From a virus, in IMG/VR virus record IMGVR_UViG_3300027792_000021, positions 1 through 57,000 of that record: 57,000 nucleotides of DNA; one strand, written 5' to 3'. Of this stretch, positions 28,117-36,027 are shown in pieces; position 1 is the stretch's first letter; each line of letters opens with the position of its first letter. A program made the position numbers and the translations under genes. Below the pieces are notes generated by a model. The model saw only the letters and a program-made list of their open reading frames with translations, was not told the DNA's origin and searched no databases.

Positions 28117-28461
28117 TTATTCTTGTGTATTTTTATCAAATACTTCTCTGTTTTTGTTATACCTGTTAATCACATCAGACCATTTTTTAGTTATATTCAT
28201 ATACGCCTTGAGTTCAGCCCTGTCTTTAGGTTCATCTTTTTCCTGTAAGATAAGGCTTATCTTGTCTTCAATGCAACTGACAGCATCTTTAAGAAGTTCC
28301 TGTCCCAAAGGTGTCTCAAGAGCATTAAGAAACTGCTTGTCCTTGCCCAAAGCTGAAAGAATCTGGCTGGCGTTCTTTTGCCCCATCTTCTTTGAAAGCT
28401 GTTTTAAAGTACGTTCAATATTCTGCTCAGAAAGTTCCAATGTTTGCCATCCCCCTCGCAT
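28117..28461 (-). CDS. Small helical protein downstream of portal
   Basis: 114 aa, all-helical, Lys/Glu-rich, without recognised domain. Overlaps the portal gene by 35 bp. A TTG at 28440 with GGGGGA upstream is a credible alternative start. Portal-adjacent helical proteins of this size are common in podoviruses. Confidence 0.55.
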   Translation of the reverse strand: MRGGWQTLELSEQNIERTLKQLSKKMGQKNASQILSALGKDKQFLNALETPLGQELLKDAVSCIEDKISLILQEKDEPKDRAELKAYMNITKKWSDVINRYNKNREVFDKNTQE

Positions 28462-30367
28462 CCACTTCAGGACCGCTCATAGGTATCCCAGACTGATTAC
28501 TTGCCGGAGCCACGTTATTCCCAGGCAACATATTTGTACCGCTTCCCTGCCCACCCTGGTTCTGGATAGGGATTTTCTCGTTTAGAAACTTGTTGCTGAA
28601 ATTTTCATACTCATCACCCATAAGTTTTATAAACTCACCAAGGATATAATTAGTTATCTTCACAGTGTCGGGGTGAGGTATTTGGACTGCGTACCCCAAT
28701 ATGGTCGCCCATTCCTTTCTCTTCGCCATTTTTGAATATTCAGGTTCTATAGTCTGCGACAAAGGTTTATAGTAGAAATCTTTAGAAGGGTCAAAATCAA
28801 ACGCCTTGTCCCCCATCAGCTTAAAAGCAGTTTCAGGCTTGGCATAAGCATAGGTCATTTGCTGAATCATCCAATACAAATCACACAAGAACGTATGTTC
28901 AAACGTAAGAGCTTTATAGTTAAGACGTTCGCCTGTAGCCCTGAAAGCACCTGAAAAAGCAGTGGCGGTTGTTGAAGCCTGTCCTGCACCACCCATAGAA
29001 GGCGGTTGGACTGCATCTACCTGCTGCATTTTAGATGTCAGCATATTAACCTGGTTCAACGCACCAACTATATTATCTGATATTTTGAACTCATAAAGAT
29101 CATTCTTCGGATCATTAAGTTCCATCGGATGCCCAGGTTCAAAATACAGAGTAGAATTATCATCTATGGCGTGCTTGTTGACACCAAACGTAGGCAAAGT
29201 AGCAAGCATTACCCTGTCCTGGCTGATATTAAAGGTATCATCTATTCCAATCTGAAGTTCCTTACAGTACTTTCCGTCACCCACACCACCATCCTCAGTA
29301 AGATGAACATAACATATCCCTCTTAATATCGGTCTGTACGGCCGGCCATTTGCGTCTTTGTAAGGTGTTTCCCTGAATCCTATCAGGATTTTTTTGTCAT
29401 TGCTCTGCGCTATGGTTACAAGGGCTTCCTTATATTCAGCTCCCTCAAAGGGCTTTCCCATATCATCAAGTCCTATGTTATGAGATTTGCCCTCTTTAAA
29501 CCACGCCTTGCCGTATCTCTCATAAATATCGTATGATTTCTCAGAACTTGACGTAACAGAATCATAATTCTGGTCTTTGTCGGCTGCTTCTGAAGCAAAT
29601 TTTGTCTTATCGGGAGGTTTTATTTCTTTGAGAAGGTCAAGATTGAAATAACCATTCTTAGCTGAAACTTTTTTCAGTTCAGTAAGAGTCATTTCAGACC
29701 TGAAAATAACAAATTTTTTATCCTGAATCGAATAAACGTAAGAATTGTCGGTGAATACGTTGCGCTGGTCCCAAATATCAAAATTAAATCTGTCAATAAC
29801 AGGAACATCCCCATAAACAGGTTCTTTTATTTCCTGTTTATCCGGTATTTGCGTCTCCTCAATAAGAGGATCGCCATAAATATCAACATCAAGATCTTCA
29901 TATCTTACACTGTAATCAACTATTTCCCTTTTTGTTTCCTGTTCCCACCAGCATTTCGCATATACACGCCCTACTATATTATTGATAGACTTACCCCTGA
30001 GAAATTTAAGGTAGTAATGCAAATGTCTCTGGTTAAGAGTACGATTTATCAATTCCTTGGCTGATTCCGCACTTATTTTTGCGTCATCACTGCTGTCTTC
30101 TACATAAACTTCAACAAAATCTCTCATCTGGAAATTCTGTTGTGCGTCTAATGCTGCCTGAACCAGCCAATGACTTGCAAATTCAGGAATACGAATATCA
30201 GACATCCAGTCATATTCCCTTTCCTGTCTTTCAGTGCCAAGAAGCGCAACTATCTCTTCAAATTCATCATTTGAATACTGCTGGTTAGCTTCAGATATAC
30301 TTAATTCACCATCTATTATCTGATTGACTAACCTTGTTTCCGCTTCTTTATTGCGCTTGTTAGACAT
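28427..30367 (-). CDS. Portal protein
   Basis: 646 aa, the size of podovirus portals. N-terminal helical region, WMSDIRIPEFASHWLVQAALDAQQNF, PVIDRFNFDIWDQRNVFTD, and a C-terminal part with TSKMQQVDAVQPPSMGG and a Gln/Gly/Asn tail resemble portals of environmental podoviruses. Sits directly after the large terminase and a small zinc-ribbon gene. Confidence 0.75.
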   Translation of the reverse strand: MSNKRNKEAETRLVNQIIDGELSISEANQQYSNDEFEEIVALLGTERQEREYDWMSDIRIPEFASHWLVQAALDAQQNFQMRDFVEVYVEDSSDDAKISAESAKELINRTLNQRHLHYYLKFLRGKSINNIVGRVYAKCWWEQETKREIVDYSVRYEDLDVDIYGDPLIEETQIPDKQEIKEPVYGDVPVIDRFNFDIWDQRNVFTDNSYVYSIQDKKFVIFRSEMTLTELKKVSAKNGYFNLDLLKEIKPPDKTKFASEAADKDQNYDSVTSSSEKSYDIYERYGKAWFKEGKSHNIGLDDMGKPFEGAEYKEALVTIAQSNDKKILIGFRETPYKDANGRPYRPILRGICYVHLTEDGGVGDGKYCKELQIGIDDTFNISQDRVMLATLPTFGVNKHAIDDNSTLYFEPGHPMELNDPKNDLYEFKISDNIVGALNQVNMLTSKMQQVDAVQPPSMGGAGQASTTATAFSGAFRATGERLNYKALTFEHTFLCDLYWMIQQMTYAYAKPETAFKLMGDKAFDFDPSKDFYYKPLSQTIEPEYSKMAKRKEWATILGYAVQIPHPDTVKITNYILGEFIKLMGDEYENFSNKFLNEKIPIQNQGGQGSGTNMLPGNNVAPASNQSGIPMSGPEVDARGMANIGTF

Positions 30368-30368
30368 C

Positions 30369-30521
30369 TTAATTCACCTTTATAAGTTTTGGAGGTGAAA
30401 TACGTTTAGTTAATTTTTTTTTACAATAAGGACACTTTATACTTTTGTCAAGTATTTTTAATGGAACTTGTATTTCATATATCTTTTTACATTCCAAACA
30501 ATAGTATTCATAAAGTGGCAT
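30369..30521 (-). CDS. FmdB-type zinc-ribbon mini-protein
   Basis: 50 aa: MPLYEYYCLECKKIYE ... KCPYCKKKLTKR, the FmdB-like regulatory zinc-ribbon pattern with two CxxC knuckles 19 residues apart. Starts one base after the terminase stop with AAGGAT 6 bases before the ATG, ends one base before the portal start codon. Such ribbons are found singly in bacteria and phages; here it may regulate or assist packaging. Confidence 0.7.
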   Translation of the reverse strand: MPLYEYYCLECKKIYEIQVPLKILDKSIKCPYCKKKLTKRISPPKLIKVN

Positions 30522-30522
30522 G

Positions 30523-32352
30523 TTATATCCTTATTGACCTCCTCCCATGAAAATATTTCGGTGGTTGTTTTGTAACTTGTTTATAAGATGATACTGGTGG
30601 TTTTACCCTTTCGTCTTTAAATATAGCTTCTAATGCAGTACAAAAATGACTCCATTTCTGCGTAGGTGTTTCTTTTCTGTCTTTGTTTATATTAGATGCA
30701 CTTGCAGTGTAGCTTTCAAGTCTCCATTGCTTTAGACTTCTTGCTGTTTCAGGACATCTGTTTGAAATCCATAGAGTAGGCAAATATCTTTTAACACCAT
30801 CTTTTTCCACTACATTATTAAATGGTTTATTGCGCTCTTTTGCGTATTTAAGACGTTCCCTTACTACTTCACGTCCCCTTATGCCCTTAGTATCCCACGT
30901 TTCCCAATAACCTCCGGTACATATTCCGTTTCTCTTCAGTTCAATAAACAAATCATTAAGGTCATCAAGTGTTGACGTAGCAGTATTTGTCTGAGTCGTT
31001 GCCGCCAGAGCATCAATAAGATTCAGCTTAAAACTGTAATTACCACTAAGTATGGCTATTTCATTTGAAATCATCCTCGTAGTCATTTTTTCAGGATCAG
31101 GGGACCATTCATGCCATATAAACGCCTCGTTCCAAGGACTTAAAGACATCCATAAACAGGCCCACTTGTTATGAGAATGGTAATCTATCATCCTGTAATG
31201 ATTCCACTCATGGAACATGCCGTCTGGAAAATACTTGTCGAAATCGATATAATGTATTCTGTAGTCAAAATTCTTGAAAATACGGCCTGAAACCTGCTTA
31301 TGTATGCCGTAACACCTCGTCGCAAAGACATCAGGGTCATCTATTGACGAAAACATCTCTTCTATAACCTGCGCTCCAAGAGTAGGGTTGTCATAAGTCG
31401 ATGCCTGCAACACACCTATAGAATTAGGACTGTCCGTAATTTCAACAAGATCATACTTCTTTGTCTTGTCAGTACTGTTGAGAAATTCACATACCTTTGG
31501 GGTCCTGTAATATATCTGAGCTTTCTCAAATACGTCATCAAACGTCCATGACATCTGATGCGCCGGAGTAAGACCTATCAGCAAATCACCATCTTCAGCA
31601 ATAAGCCTTGGCAACTGTTCATCACAAAAGTCTTTAGGGCTTTCTTCATCAAGGAAAATGCTCATTCTCTGGATACCAGCAGTGGATTGGATAGACTGAT
31701 TGTATGACACAAAATCAAAAATTATGTCATCGCTGGTATTCTTTGTGCCGTTTAATTCAAGTCCTTTCAAGGGATCAACAACAATAAGGGCTGGATTTCT
31801 GAAAGTTATATCTCTTCTAATCAAAAAGGGCGGCAGCCACCTCTTTAATTCAGGATATACAGTGTTTTTTGTTTCTGCGCTTATAGTAGAATTTTCCGAG
31901 GCAGATTCTTTATCCCCCGGCAAAGTTTCAGCACACAGTCTTATTTTCTTTGAATTGCGCTGGTGGATAACAACAGGCTTGCCGCAGAATGGACACTTGC
32001 CATCTTTAGGCACAGTATCAACATTCCATGTGCCACGCTCCCATCCTTGGACAATTACACCACTGTCTTTGAACTTATAACAACCATGAGGAGCAAGGTT
32101 ATCTTTGTTTCTGGAACTGCACTCGAAGTAAACTACATTCTTTTTGGGAACAGGGTGACGACCAAAACATCTCAGAACATACTGAAAACAGATAGAACTC
32201 GTTTTCATCGCCTGGTTCCCCGTGAACAAGGCTACAATTCTTTGGGGCATCCGTAAAAACTTCTGCAACTGCCATGTAGTCTTAAAATCTACCAGTATGG
32301 CAGATAAATCATTAAGTTGCTGTATGTCTTTTACATTGTCGCTTGTTTTCAT
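30523..32352 (-). CDS. terL: Terminase large subunit
   Basis: 609 aa. ATPase: Walker A at residues 44-51 reads TGNQAMKT, where the Gly normally before the Lys is Met; Walker B RMSIFLDEE at 229-237. Between them is an insertion carrying a CPFC knuckle (120-123) and further Cys (78, 91, 140), suggesting a zinc-binding module. C-terminal RNase-H-like nuclease: acidic residues around RMIDYHSHNKWACLWM and LIDALAATTQ. Translocates DNA into the prohead through the portal encoded just after it. The P-loop change is unusual and may mark a distinct terminase group. Confidence 0.8.
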   Translation of the reverse strand: MKTSDNVKDIQQLNDLSAILVDFKTTWQLQKFLRMPQRIVALFTGNQAMKTSSICFQYVLRCFGRHPVPKKNVVYFECSSRNKDNLAPHGCYKFKDSGVIVQGWERGTWNVDTVPKDGKCPFCGKPVVIHQRNSKKIRLCAETLPGDKESASENSTISAETKNTVYPELKRWLPPFLIRRDITFRNPALIVVDPLKGLELNGTKNTSDDIIFDFVSYNQSIQSTAGIQRMSIFLDEESPKDFCDEQLPRLIAEDGDLLIGLTPAHQMSWTFDDVFEKAQIYYRTPKVCEFLNSTDKTKKYDLVEITDSPNSIGVLQASTYDNPTLGAQVIEEMFSSIDDPDVFATRCYGIHKQVSGRIFKNFDYRIHYIDFDKYFPDGMFHEWNHYRMIDYHSHNKWACLWMSLSPWNEAFIWHEWSPDPEKMTTRMISNEIAILSGNYSFKLNLIDALAATTQTNTATSTLDDLNDLFIELKRNGICTGGYWETWDTKGIRGREVVRERLKYAKERNKPFNNVVEKDGVKRYLPTLWISNRCPETARSLKQWRLESYTASASNINKDRKETPTQKWSHFCTALEAIFKDERVKPPVSSYKQVTKQPPKYFHGRRSIRI

Positions 32353-32464
32353 TCACTTCCATAGTATCTGATTCTTTTTCCAAGTCAAGCTCTGTAAAAT
32401 ATCTTGTATCTATATATACTCTTATTTTCTCCTTAGAACCTGTTACTTCTTTTTCTTTTTCCAT
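32312..32464 (-). CDS. Small acidic ORF overlapping terL start
   Basis: 50 aa in another frame, overlapping the first 41 bases of the terminase gene; Glu/Lys-rich start (MEKEKEVTGSKEKIRVYID). AAGG lies about 7 bases before its ATG. Its reading frame is open across the only space between the Lys-rich gene and terL, so it is plausible, but it could be chance. Confidence 0.4.
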   Translation of the reverse strand: MEKEKEVTGSKEKIRVYIDTRYFTELDLEKESDTMEVNENKRQCKRHTAT

Positions 32465-32589
32465 CCACCACCCTTCTTTTTAACATAACCTGTTGATTCA
32501 GAACAAACAGCATAAGGGTTAACCTTTTTTTTGTTCTTCTTATTCTTAGCCTTAACCTTTTTTACACAACGATCAAGTTTCTTCGGCAT
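32443..32589 (-). CDS. Small Lys-rich phage protein
   Basis: 48 aa: MPKKLDRCVKKVKAK ... NPYAVCSESTGYVKKKGGGW and a run of five Lys. The VNPYAVCSESTGY-type core resembles a widespread tiny phage protein (PSSAYAICTASTG type). GGAGG lies 7 bases before the ATG. Unknown role; basic enough to bind DNA. Confidence 0.65.
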   Translation of the reverse strand: MPKKLDRCVKKVKAKNKKNKKKVNPYAVCSESTGYVKKKGGGWKKKKK

Positions 32590-32632
32590 AACAAGCCTCC
32601 ATGTTACAGCATCACCCCCTCTTTATCTCAGT

Positions 32633-32701
32633 CTAACCACTTGGAACAACGTCAAGACCAGGAATAACAGGAACGTACTCATAACCTTGACCACCAGGCA
32701 T
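32633..32701 (-). CDS. Possible 22-aa peptide
   Basis: Starts ATG-CCT-GGT-GGT and ends PSG; AAAGGAGGTG abuts the ATG almost without spacing. Same spacing and strand as neighbouring genes, but too short to judge by sequence alone. Confidence 0.25.
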   Translation of the reverse strand: MPGGQGYEYVPVIPGLDVVPSG

Positions 32702-32709
32702 CACCTCCT

Positions 32710-32910
32710 TTACACTACCTCCGCTCTGAAATGGCTGAACTTGTTCCCCTTCTCAAAGCACCATGCCACATCAACAATTTCCCATAACTTGCCGTGTCTT
32801 GATAACTGGTGTCTATCACCTACCCTCGGCTCATAGAAAGTATCTATCTCCGGTGGAGTAGCCCAGTTGAAGTTATTGGCAGTCTTCTGTTTGTAGAATT
32901 TAATCTTCAT
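32710..32910 (-). CDS. Small hypothetical protein
   Basis: 66 aa, mixed composition with many aromatic and His residues (EPRVGDRHQLSRHGKLWEIVDVAWCFEKG). Overlaps the preceding gene by 11 bp. No family recognised; a short beta-barrel is possible. Confidence 0.5.
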   Translation of the reverse strand: MKIKFYKQKTANNFNWATPPEIDTFYEPRVGDRHQLSRHGKLWEIVDVAWCFEKGNKFSHFRAEVV

Positions 32911-33235
32911 GTTTCTCTTTTAGTGCCCCAGCAATCAAATTACCGAATGCCTCAAAGAATAACTTTGCTGATTCATCAACAGGAAGTTCCCCACTGTAAG
33001 AGACTTTGCCATCCTTACCAAAATCAATTATAGCTTCTCTGCCATCAGGATGCGTAAAAGTAATAGCATGACTTGAAGAAATTGATTGTATTTCATAATC
33101 AAAAACTTTATTATCAGATTTAGTCACATAAAGAGATTGACTGTCTTCCAATACCAGATCGTCATTCCCCCAAACAGATGAACAACTTAAAAAGACAACC
33201 ATACCAAATACTAACACCATCAGTAAATTACTCAT
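32900..33235 (-). CDS. Small exported protein
   Basis: 111 aa. Sec leader with hydrophobic core and FLSC (possible lipobox) at about residues 15-18, or cleavage near VWG. Remainder is beta-rich and acidic. Start at 33235 has GGGAGGGGTCTG directly upstream, a site repeated before two neighbouring genes. Export from a gene next to terminase is unexpected; function unknown. Confidence 0.6.
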   Translation of the reverse strand: MSNLLMVLVFGMVVFLSCSSVWGNDDLVLEDSQSLYVTKSDNKVFDYEIQSISSSHAITFTHPDGREAIIDFGKDGKVSYSGELPVDESAKLFFEAFGNLIAGALKEKHED

Positions 33236-33473
33236 CAGACCCCTCCCGTTTTAGTGTATATTCTTCGCCATCTATAAAAATATTGATTTTAAGCTTATGA
33301 TCCGGGCAAACATAGTATTCTCTATTATCAATAATAAACTTGTTCCAGACATAGCTTAGCACATTAACGACAGGCAATAAATCCCCATCATGTATACTTG
33401 TATACTCACAAATTGTTTTAAGCTCTCTGCATTTACAGCAATAACATTGTGTAATAAGAGTACGCTCTACCAT
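33228..33473 (-). CDS. Small Cys-rich protein
   Basis: 81 aa with CYCCKCRELKTIC near the N-terminus and CPDHK later: enough Cys/His for one zinc site. Overlaps the next gene by 8 bp. Unknown role. Confidence 0.55.
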   Translation of the reverse strand: MVERTLITQCYCCKCRELKTICEYTSIHDGDLLPVVNVLSYVWNKFIIDNREYYVCPDHKLKINIFIDGEEYTLKREGSDE

Positions 33474-33500
33474 CAGACTTTTTCCCTCTTCTGTGTTCTT

Positions 33501-33698
33501 TCAAACCTCTATAAGCCCAGGCACACTCTTGTGGCATACAAACCATCGTACCGAACCATCAGACATTCTTTGCTCCACCTGCATTACTTTATCAGGTTCA
33601 TAGCCATATTTGGCAATAAACGCTCGCAAGATTTCTTCCCGCTGATCCATAACTTCATCTATTGTCTTCATACTTATTCCCAAATCATATACTATCAT
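33501..33698 (-). CDS. Small hypothetical protein
   Basis: 65 aa; helical N-terminus, then a short beta segment (MSDGSVRWFVCHKSVPGLIEV). GGGAGGGGTCTA lies just before the ATG at 33698, which overlaps the stop of the previous gene by one base. Confidence 0.5.
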   Translation of the reverse strand: MIVYDLGISMKTIDEVMDQREEILRAFIAKYGYEPDKVMQVEQRMSDGSVRWFVCHKSVPGLIEV

Positions 33699-33883
33699 TA
33701 GACCCCTCCCTTAGATGCTTCATCAATTTCATTAAGTATTTCCAAAAACTCTTGCCATTCGGTTTGAGTTGATTCTTCATTTTCCTCTTCAGTACCCAAG
33801 TACCCAAACCATACATCACCCATACAATGAAAATTGCTCCAGAATGCTTGTTTAATTTGAGCCAATGTATAAGTTCTTTCCAT
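33698..33883 (-). CDS. Small acidic phage protein
   Basis: 61 aa: YTLAQIKQAFWSNFHCMGDVWFGYLGTEEE and an acidic tail. I associate this pattern with tiny conserved proteins encoded near terminases in environmental phages, without known function. GGGAGGGACCTG sits directly before the ATG. Confidence 0.55.
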   Translation of the reverse strand: MERTYTLAQIKQAFWSNFHCMGDVWFGYLGTEEENEESTQTEWQEFLEILNEIDEASKGGV

Positions 33884-33950
33884 CAGGTCCCTCCCGTCTT
33901 AACTCGTTTAAATATGCCTCAGTCCTTACTGCCATACCACAATTAACCAT
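33852..33950 (-). CDS. Possible 32-aa peptide
   Basis: Overlaps the start of the 61-aa gene. AAGGAGG lies 13 bases before the ATG, rather far. An in-frame ATG further upstream would put the same AGGAGG inside the peptide. Weak support. Confidence 0.25.
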   Translation of the reverse strand: MVNCGMAVRTEAYLNELRREGPDGKNLYIGSN

Positions 33951-34125
33951 TTTACCTATTACCCTCCTTAAAAAATAATTCATAATATCTTCACTTTTCT
34001 CTTGACAGCTTTAAATTCTCATGGTACTTAACTTCGTTAAGGCGCCCGGAGCTATTTCGTTTATCCCCTTAAACTGCACGGAACCTTAAATTCAAAAGCG
34101 AAGCAGACTCTCAGCAAAAACTGAA

Positions 34126-34407
34126 TCATATCAAACACTTAACTATCTTGACCTTACGTAAGTGCTTAGGATTACAACACAATTTATTTCCACATGTCTC
34201 AACTACACGCTCATGACCATAGACCGGTTCAGGACCGAAGACTATCATAACCGATCTTTGAGCAGGGAACTTTTGATGTCCACCCGGATAGACGCAGTTG
34301 AAGACACCTTGACCTTTCTCATCCACCTCACCCTGCCATAACCAACACTCATCAGGCTCGGTGGTGGATAAGAACTCAGCCATATCCTTCCTCAATAACT
34401 TTTTCAT
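34126..34407 (-). CDS. HNH endonuclease-like protein, catalytic His replaced
   Basis: 93 aa. CWLWQGEVDEKGQGVFN, then RSVMIVFGPEPVYGHERVVETCGNKLCCNPKHLRKV: the beta-beta-alpha HNH core of the phage HNH_3 group, with the usual Cys and terminal NPKHL. In this group the segment normally reads V-x-H-x-C; here it is VVETCG, so the general-base His is Glu or Thr. Either an altered or an inactive nuclease. Position next to the terminase genes fits HNH proteins that act with terminase at packaging sites. Confidence 0.7.
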   Translation of the reverse strand: MKKLLRKDMAEFLSTTEPDECWLWQGEVDEKGQGVFNCVYPGGHQKFPAQRSVMIVFGPEPVYGHERVVETCGNKLCCNPKHLRKVKIVKCLI

Positions 34408-34746
34408 ACCTGTATTTATATACCTTACTTGTTACTTTGTCAATATATATTACGTTAATACGAGTAAATATATGTGTGTATGTGTGTAGATAGAGATAAA
34501 TGAAATGAATGAGCGTGTGTGAGTAAAGAATAAATAAAATAAGTGTATGTGTGTAGGTAGGGAAGGTAATCTACTCTCTGAGCGGATAGCCAAAAACCGG
34601 TCCCCTCCCCACTACCCTTATCTGGATCTCATAACTAATGTACGTTACACGACTCAGGTGATGTAATGATAACAAGTACTTAGGTGATATGAGATATTAT
34701 GGATAACTTGGCAGGTCCTGATACTCAATAGATACGTGGTATCGTG
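34408..34746. other. 339-bp gene-free region between terS and HNH gene
   Basis: Contains a low-complexity TG/TA stretch (about 34464-34565: TATGTGTGTAG and GTGTATGTGTGTAG units) and two similar 15-mers around 34660-34695, each with AGGTGAT followed by A/T-rich bases. Beside terS this is where a packaging recognition (pac/cos) site would be expected. No ORF, promoter or tRNA is convincing here. Confidence 0.5.
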
Positions 34747-35280
34747 CTACTCGTCATCAGATTCATCTGTTACGTCTATTACATCATGATCCTGTAGTTG
34801 AGTAGAAAATCCCTTAAGAGCTTGAGATACCGCAGGGGATAAAAAGACAGTAGATTGGGAGGATAGGAACAATTGTTGAAGTACTATTGAAGCTTGTGCA
34901 GGTAGAATGCCTGCCATTTTTAATACTCTCTCCTCAACTTTATCGGCCAGTTGTAATGTTATTGCGTTATCTACACCTGGGATAACTTGGCCCTTGGAAT
35001 ACTTGGCATCTCCTGGGTTAGTAGCTGAGGCTATCAGGTCTTTCCCTATCCTGATCTTAGTCAACTGGTTTTCGATTGCTTTATCCACACCCTCATTAAT
35101 TAGGCGTAGCTGGGCTGCTTTGATCTGGTCTTTAACTCTTGCGGCCAGATGTGACACTGTGGGCTGTGATATGCCGTATCTCTTGGCCAGGGACAGTTGA
35201 GTCTCACCGGTGGACAGAGATGCTATTAGATCCTCTTGCGGTATGGTGTATTTCTGTTTTGGTTTCGGTTGTCGTCCCAT
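34747..35280 (-). CDS. terS: Terminase small subunit
   Basis: 177 aa. Helix-turn-helix at about 22-50 (LIASLSTGETQLSLAKRYGISQPTVSHLAARV), central helical oligomerisation region, acidic C-terminus (DVIDVTDESDDE). First gene of the late operon. A strong promoter places the transcription start at, or one base before, the ATG, so the message may be leaderless. Confidence 0.75.
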   Translation of the reverse strand: MGRQPKPKQKYTIPQEDLIASLSTGETQLSLAKRYGISQPTVSHLAARVKDQIKAAQLRLINEGVDKAIENQLTKIRIGKDLIASATNPGDAKYSKGQVIPGVDNAITLQLADKVEERVLKMAGILPAQASIVLQQLFLSSQSTVFLSPAVSQALKGFSTQLQDHDVIDVTDESDDE

Positions 35281-35287
35281 ATCCTTA

Positions 35288-35316
35288 TATATAGACCATG
35301 ATTATCAGTTTGTCAA
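35288..35316 (-). promoter_or_regulatory. Late-operon promoter (P-terS)
   Basis: Minus strand TTGACA (35316-35311), 17-bp spacer, TATATA (35293-35288). A start 6-7 bases beyond the -10 coincides with the terS ATG at 35280. Confidence 0.75.
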
Positions 35317-35331
35317 TTCAAAAGATTTATC

Positions 35332-35357
35332 CCTTGTCATTACAAGCACTTGTCATT
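35332..35357. promoter_or_regulatory. Candidate operator between divergent promoters
   Basis: A perfect palindrome ACAAGCACTTGT (35342-35353), overlapped by two direct copies of CTTGTCATT (starting about 35334 and 35350). Lies between the -35 elements of the leftward terS promoter and the rightward early promoter, so one regulator could switch both. Confidence 0.55.
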
Positions 35358-35394
35358 TATTTTAAATTATTTTTAAAATATCTCTAAATAAGTG

Positions 35395-35423
35395 TTGACA
35401 AAGTAAATAGATATTGGTATAAA
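35395..35423 (+). promoter_or_regulatory. Early rightward promoter
   Basis: TTGACA (35395-35400), 17-bp spacer, TATAAA (35418-35423). Drives the small-gene operon 35.6-37.8 kb after a leader of about 180 nt. Confidence 0.8.
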
Positions 35424-35608
35424 GGAATCAACAACACAATGAGCTGGGTAAGGCCAGACCAACCACGCAATCGCCTCTGTGACTGACAAAGAATATCAGG
35501 GGAAACAAGGGATGAGCACACAGACTGGAAAGGATTAATTATTAGCACGAAAGCTCATCCTATATATAGAGCTTTGGTTTTAACAATTAATCAAGGGAGA
35601 AATAAAAA
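35424..35608 (+). ncRNA. 5' leader with two exclusive foldings
   Basis: Within 35510-35592, GGATGAGC (35510-35517) can pair with GCTCATCC (35553-35560), 8 perfect bp. Alternatively AAAGCTC (35550-35556) pairs with GAGCTTT (35569-35575), enclosed by GATTAAT/ATTAATC (35533-35539 with 35586-35592), and is followed by a TTTT. The first and second stems share the bases 35553-35556, so they cannot form together: the logic of an attenuator or riboswitch. No known class recognised. Confidence 0.5.
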
Positions 35609-35776
35609 ATGACTACTAAAACAAGACAAGAAATTATGGAAAGTCCGTCAGTCCATTTTTTAACAAAAGACGTACTTAAATTAACCGAACATAAAGACAT
35701 AGTAGACCGTTACTATGATGTTCGCTTGGCCTTAGAAATCCTTAAGGCCGAGATGGATGGAAAATTAGGGCTTTAA
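35609..35776 (+). CDS. Small early protein
   Basis: 55 aa, helical and charged (HKDIVDRYYDVRLALEILKAEMDGK). GGGAGA lies 8 bases before the ATG. First gene of the rightward operon; no family recognised. Confidence 0.6.
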   Translation: MTTKTRQEIMESPSVHFLTKDVLKLTEHKDIVDRYYDVRLALEILKAEMDGKLGL

Positions 35777-35790
35777 TAAACTATCAAACA

Positions 35791-35808
35791 GTCCTGGGAA
35801 ACCAGGGC
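35791..35808 (+). other. GAAA-tetraloop hairpin before start codon
   Basis: 7-bp stem GTCCTGG/CCAGGGC (one G-U pair) capped by GAAA, followed at once by the AAGGGGGG ribosome site of the TTG-start gene at 35821. Near copy at 36028-36045 shows a compensatory pair change. Confidence 0.7.
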
Positions 35809-35820
35809 AAGGGGGGAAAA

Positions 35821-36021
35821 TTGAAAGTAGAATTGTGGGTTAACGAAAAAAATGAGCAGATAGCATACCAATTACTTGCATCTGCAATTAGTAAGAAAAA
35901 TAAAAAGAAGATTCGCCCGTATTTTGAACTATATACGGAAGACGGCGATATAATGCGGGTTGAAGACCATGATCTGCAAAATGACCTTTGGCACGATATT
36001 GCAAGCCAAGAATACGATTAA
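35821..36021 (+). CDS. Small early protein (TTG start)
   Basis: 66 aa. Start is TTG with GGGGGG 4-5 bases upstream. Basic centre (SAISKKNKKKIRPYF) flanked by acidic ends. Unknown function. Confidence 0.6.
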   Translation: MKVELWVNEKNEQIAYQLLASAISKKNKKKIRPYFELYTEDGDIMRVEDHDLQNDLWHDIASQEYD

Positions 36022-36027
36022 CAACAA

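Noticed and set aside
34130-34250. Homing endonuclease in an intron
   Set aside because: The HNH-like gene stands alone between complete genes, with no interrupted gene or intron core around it.
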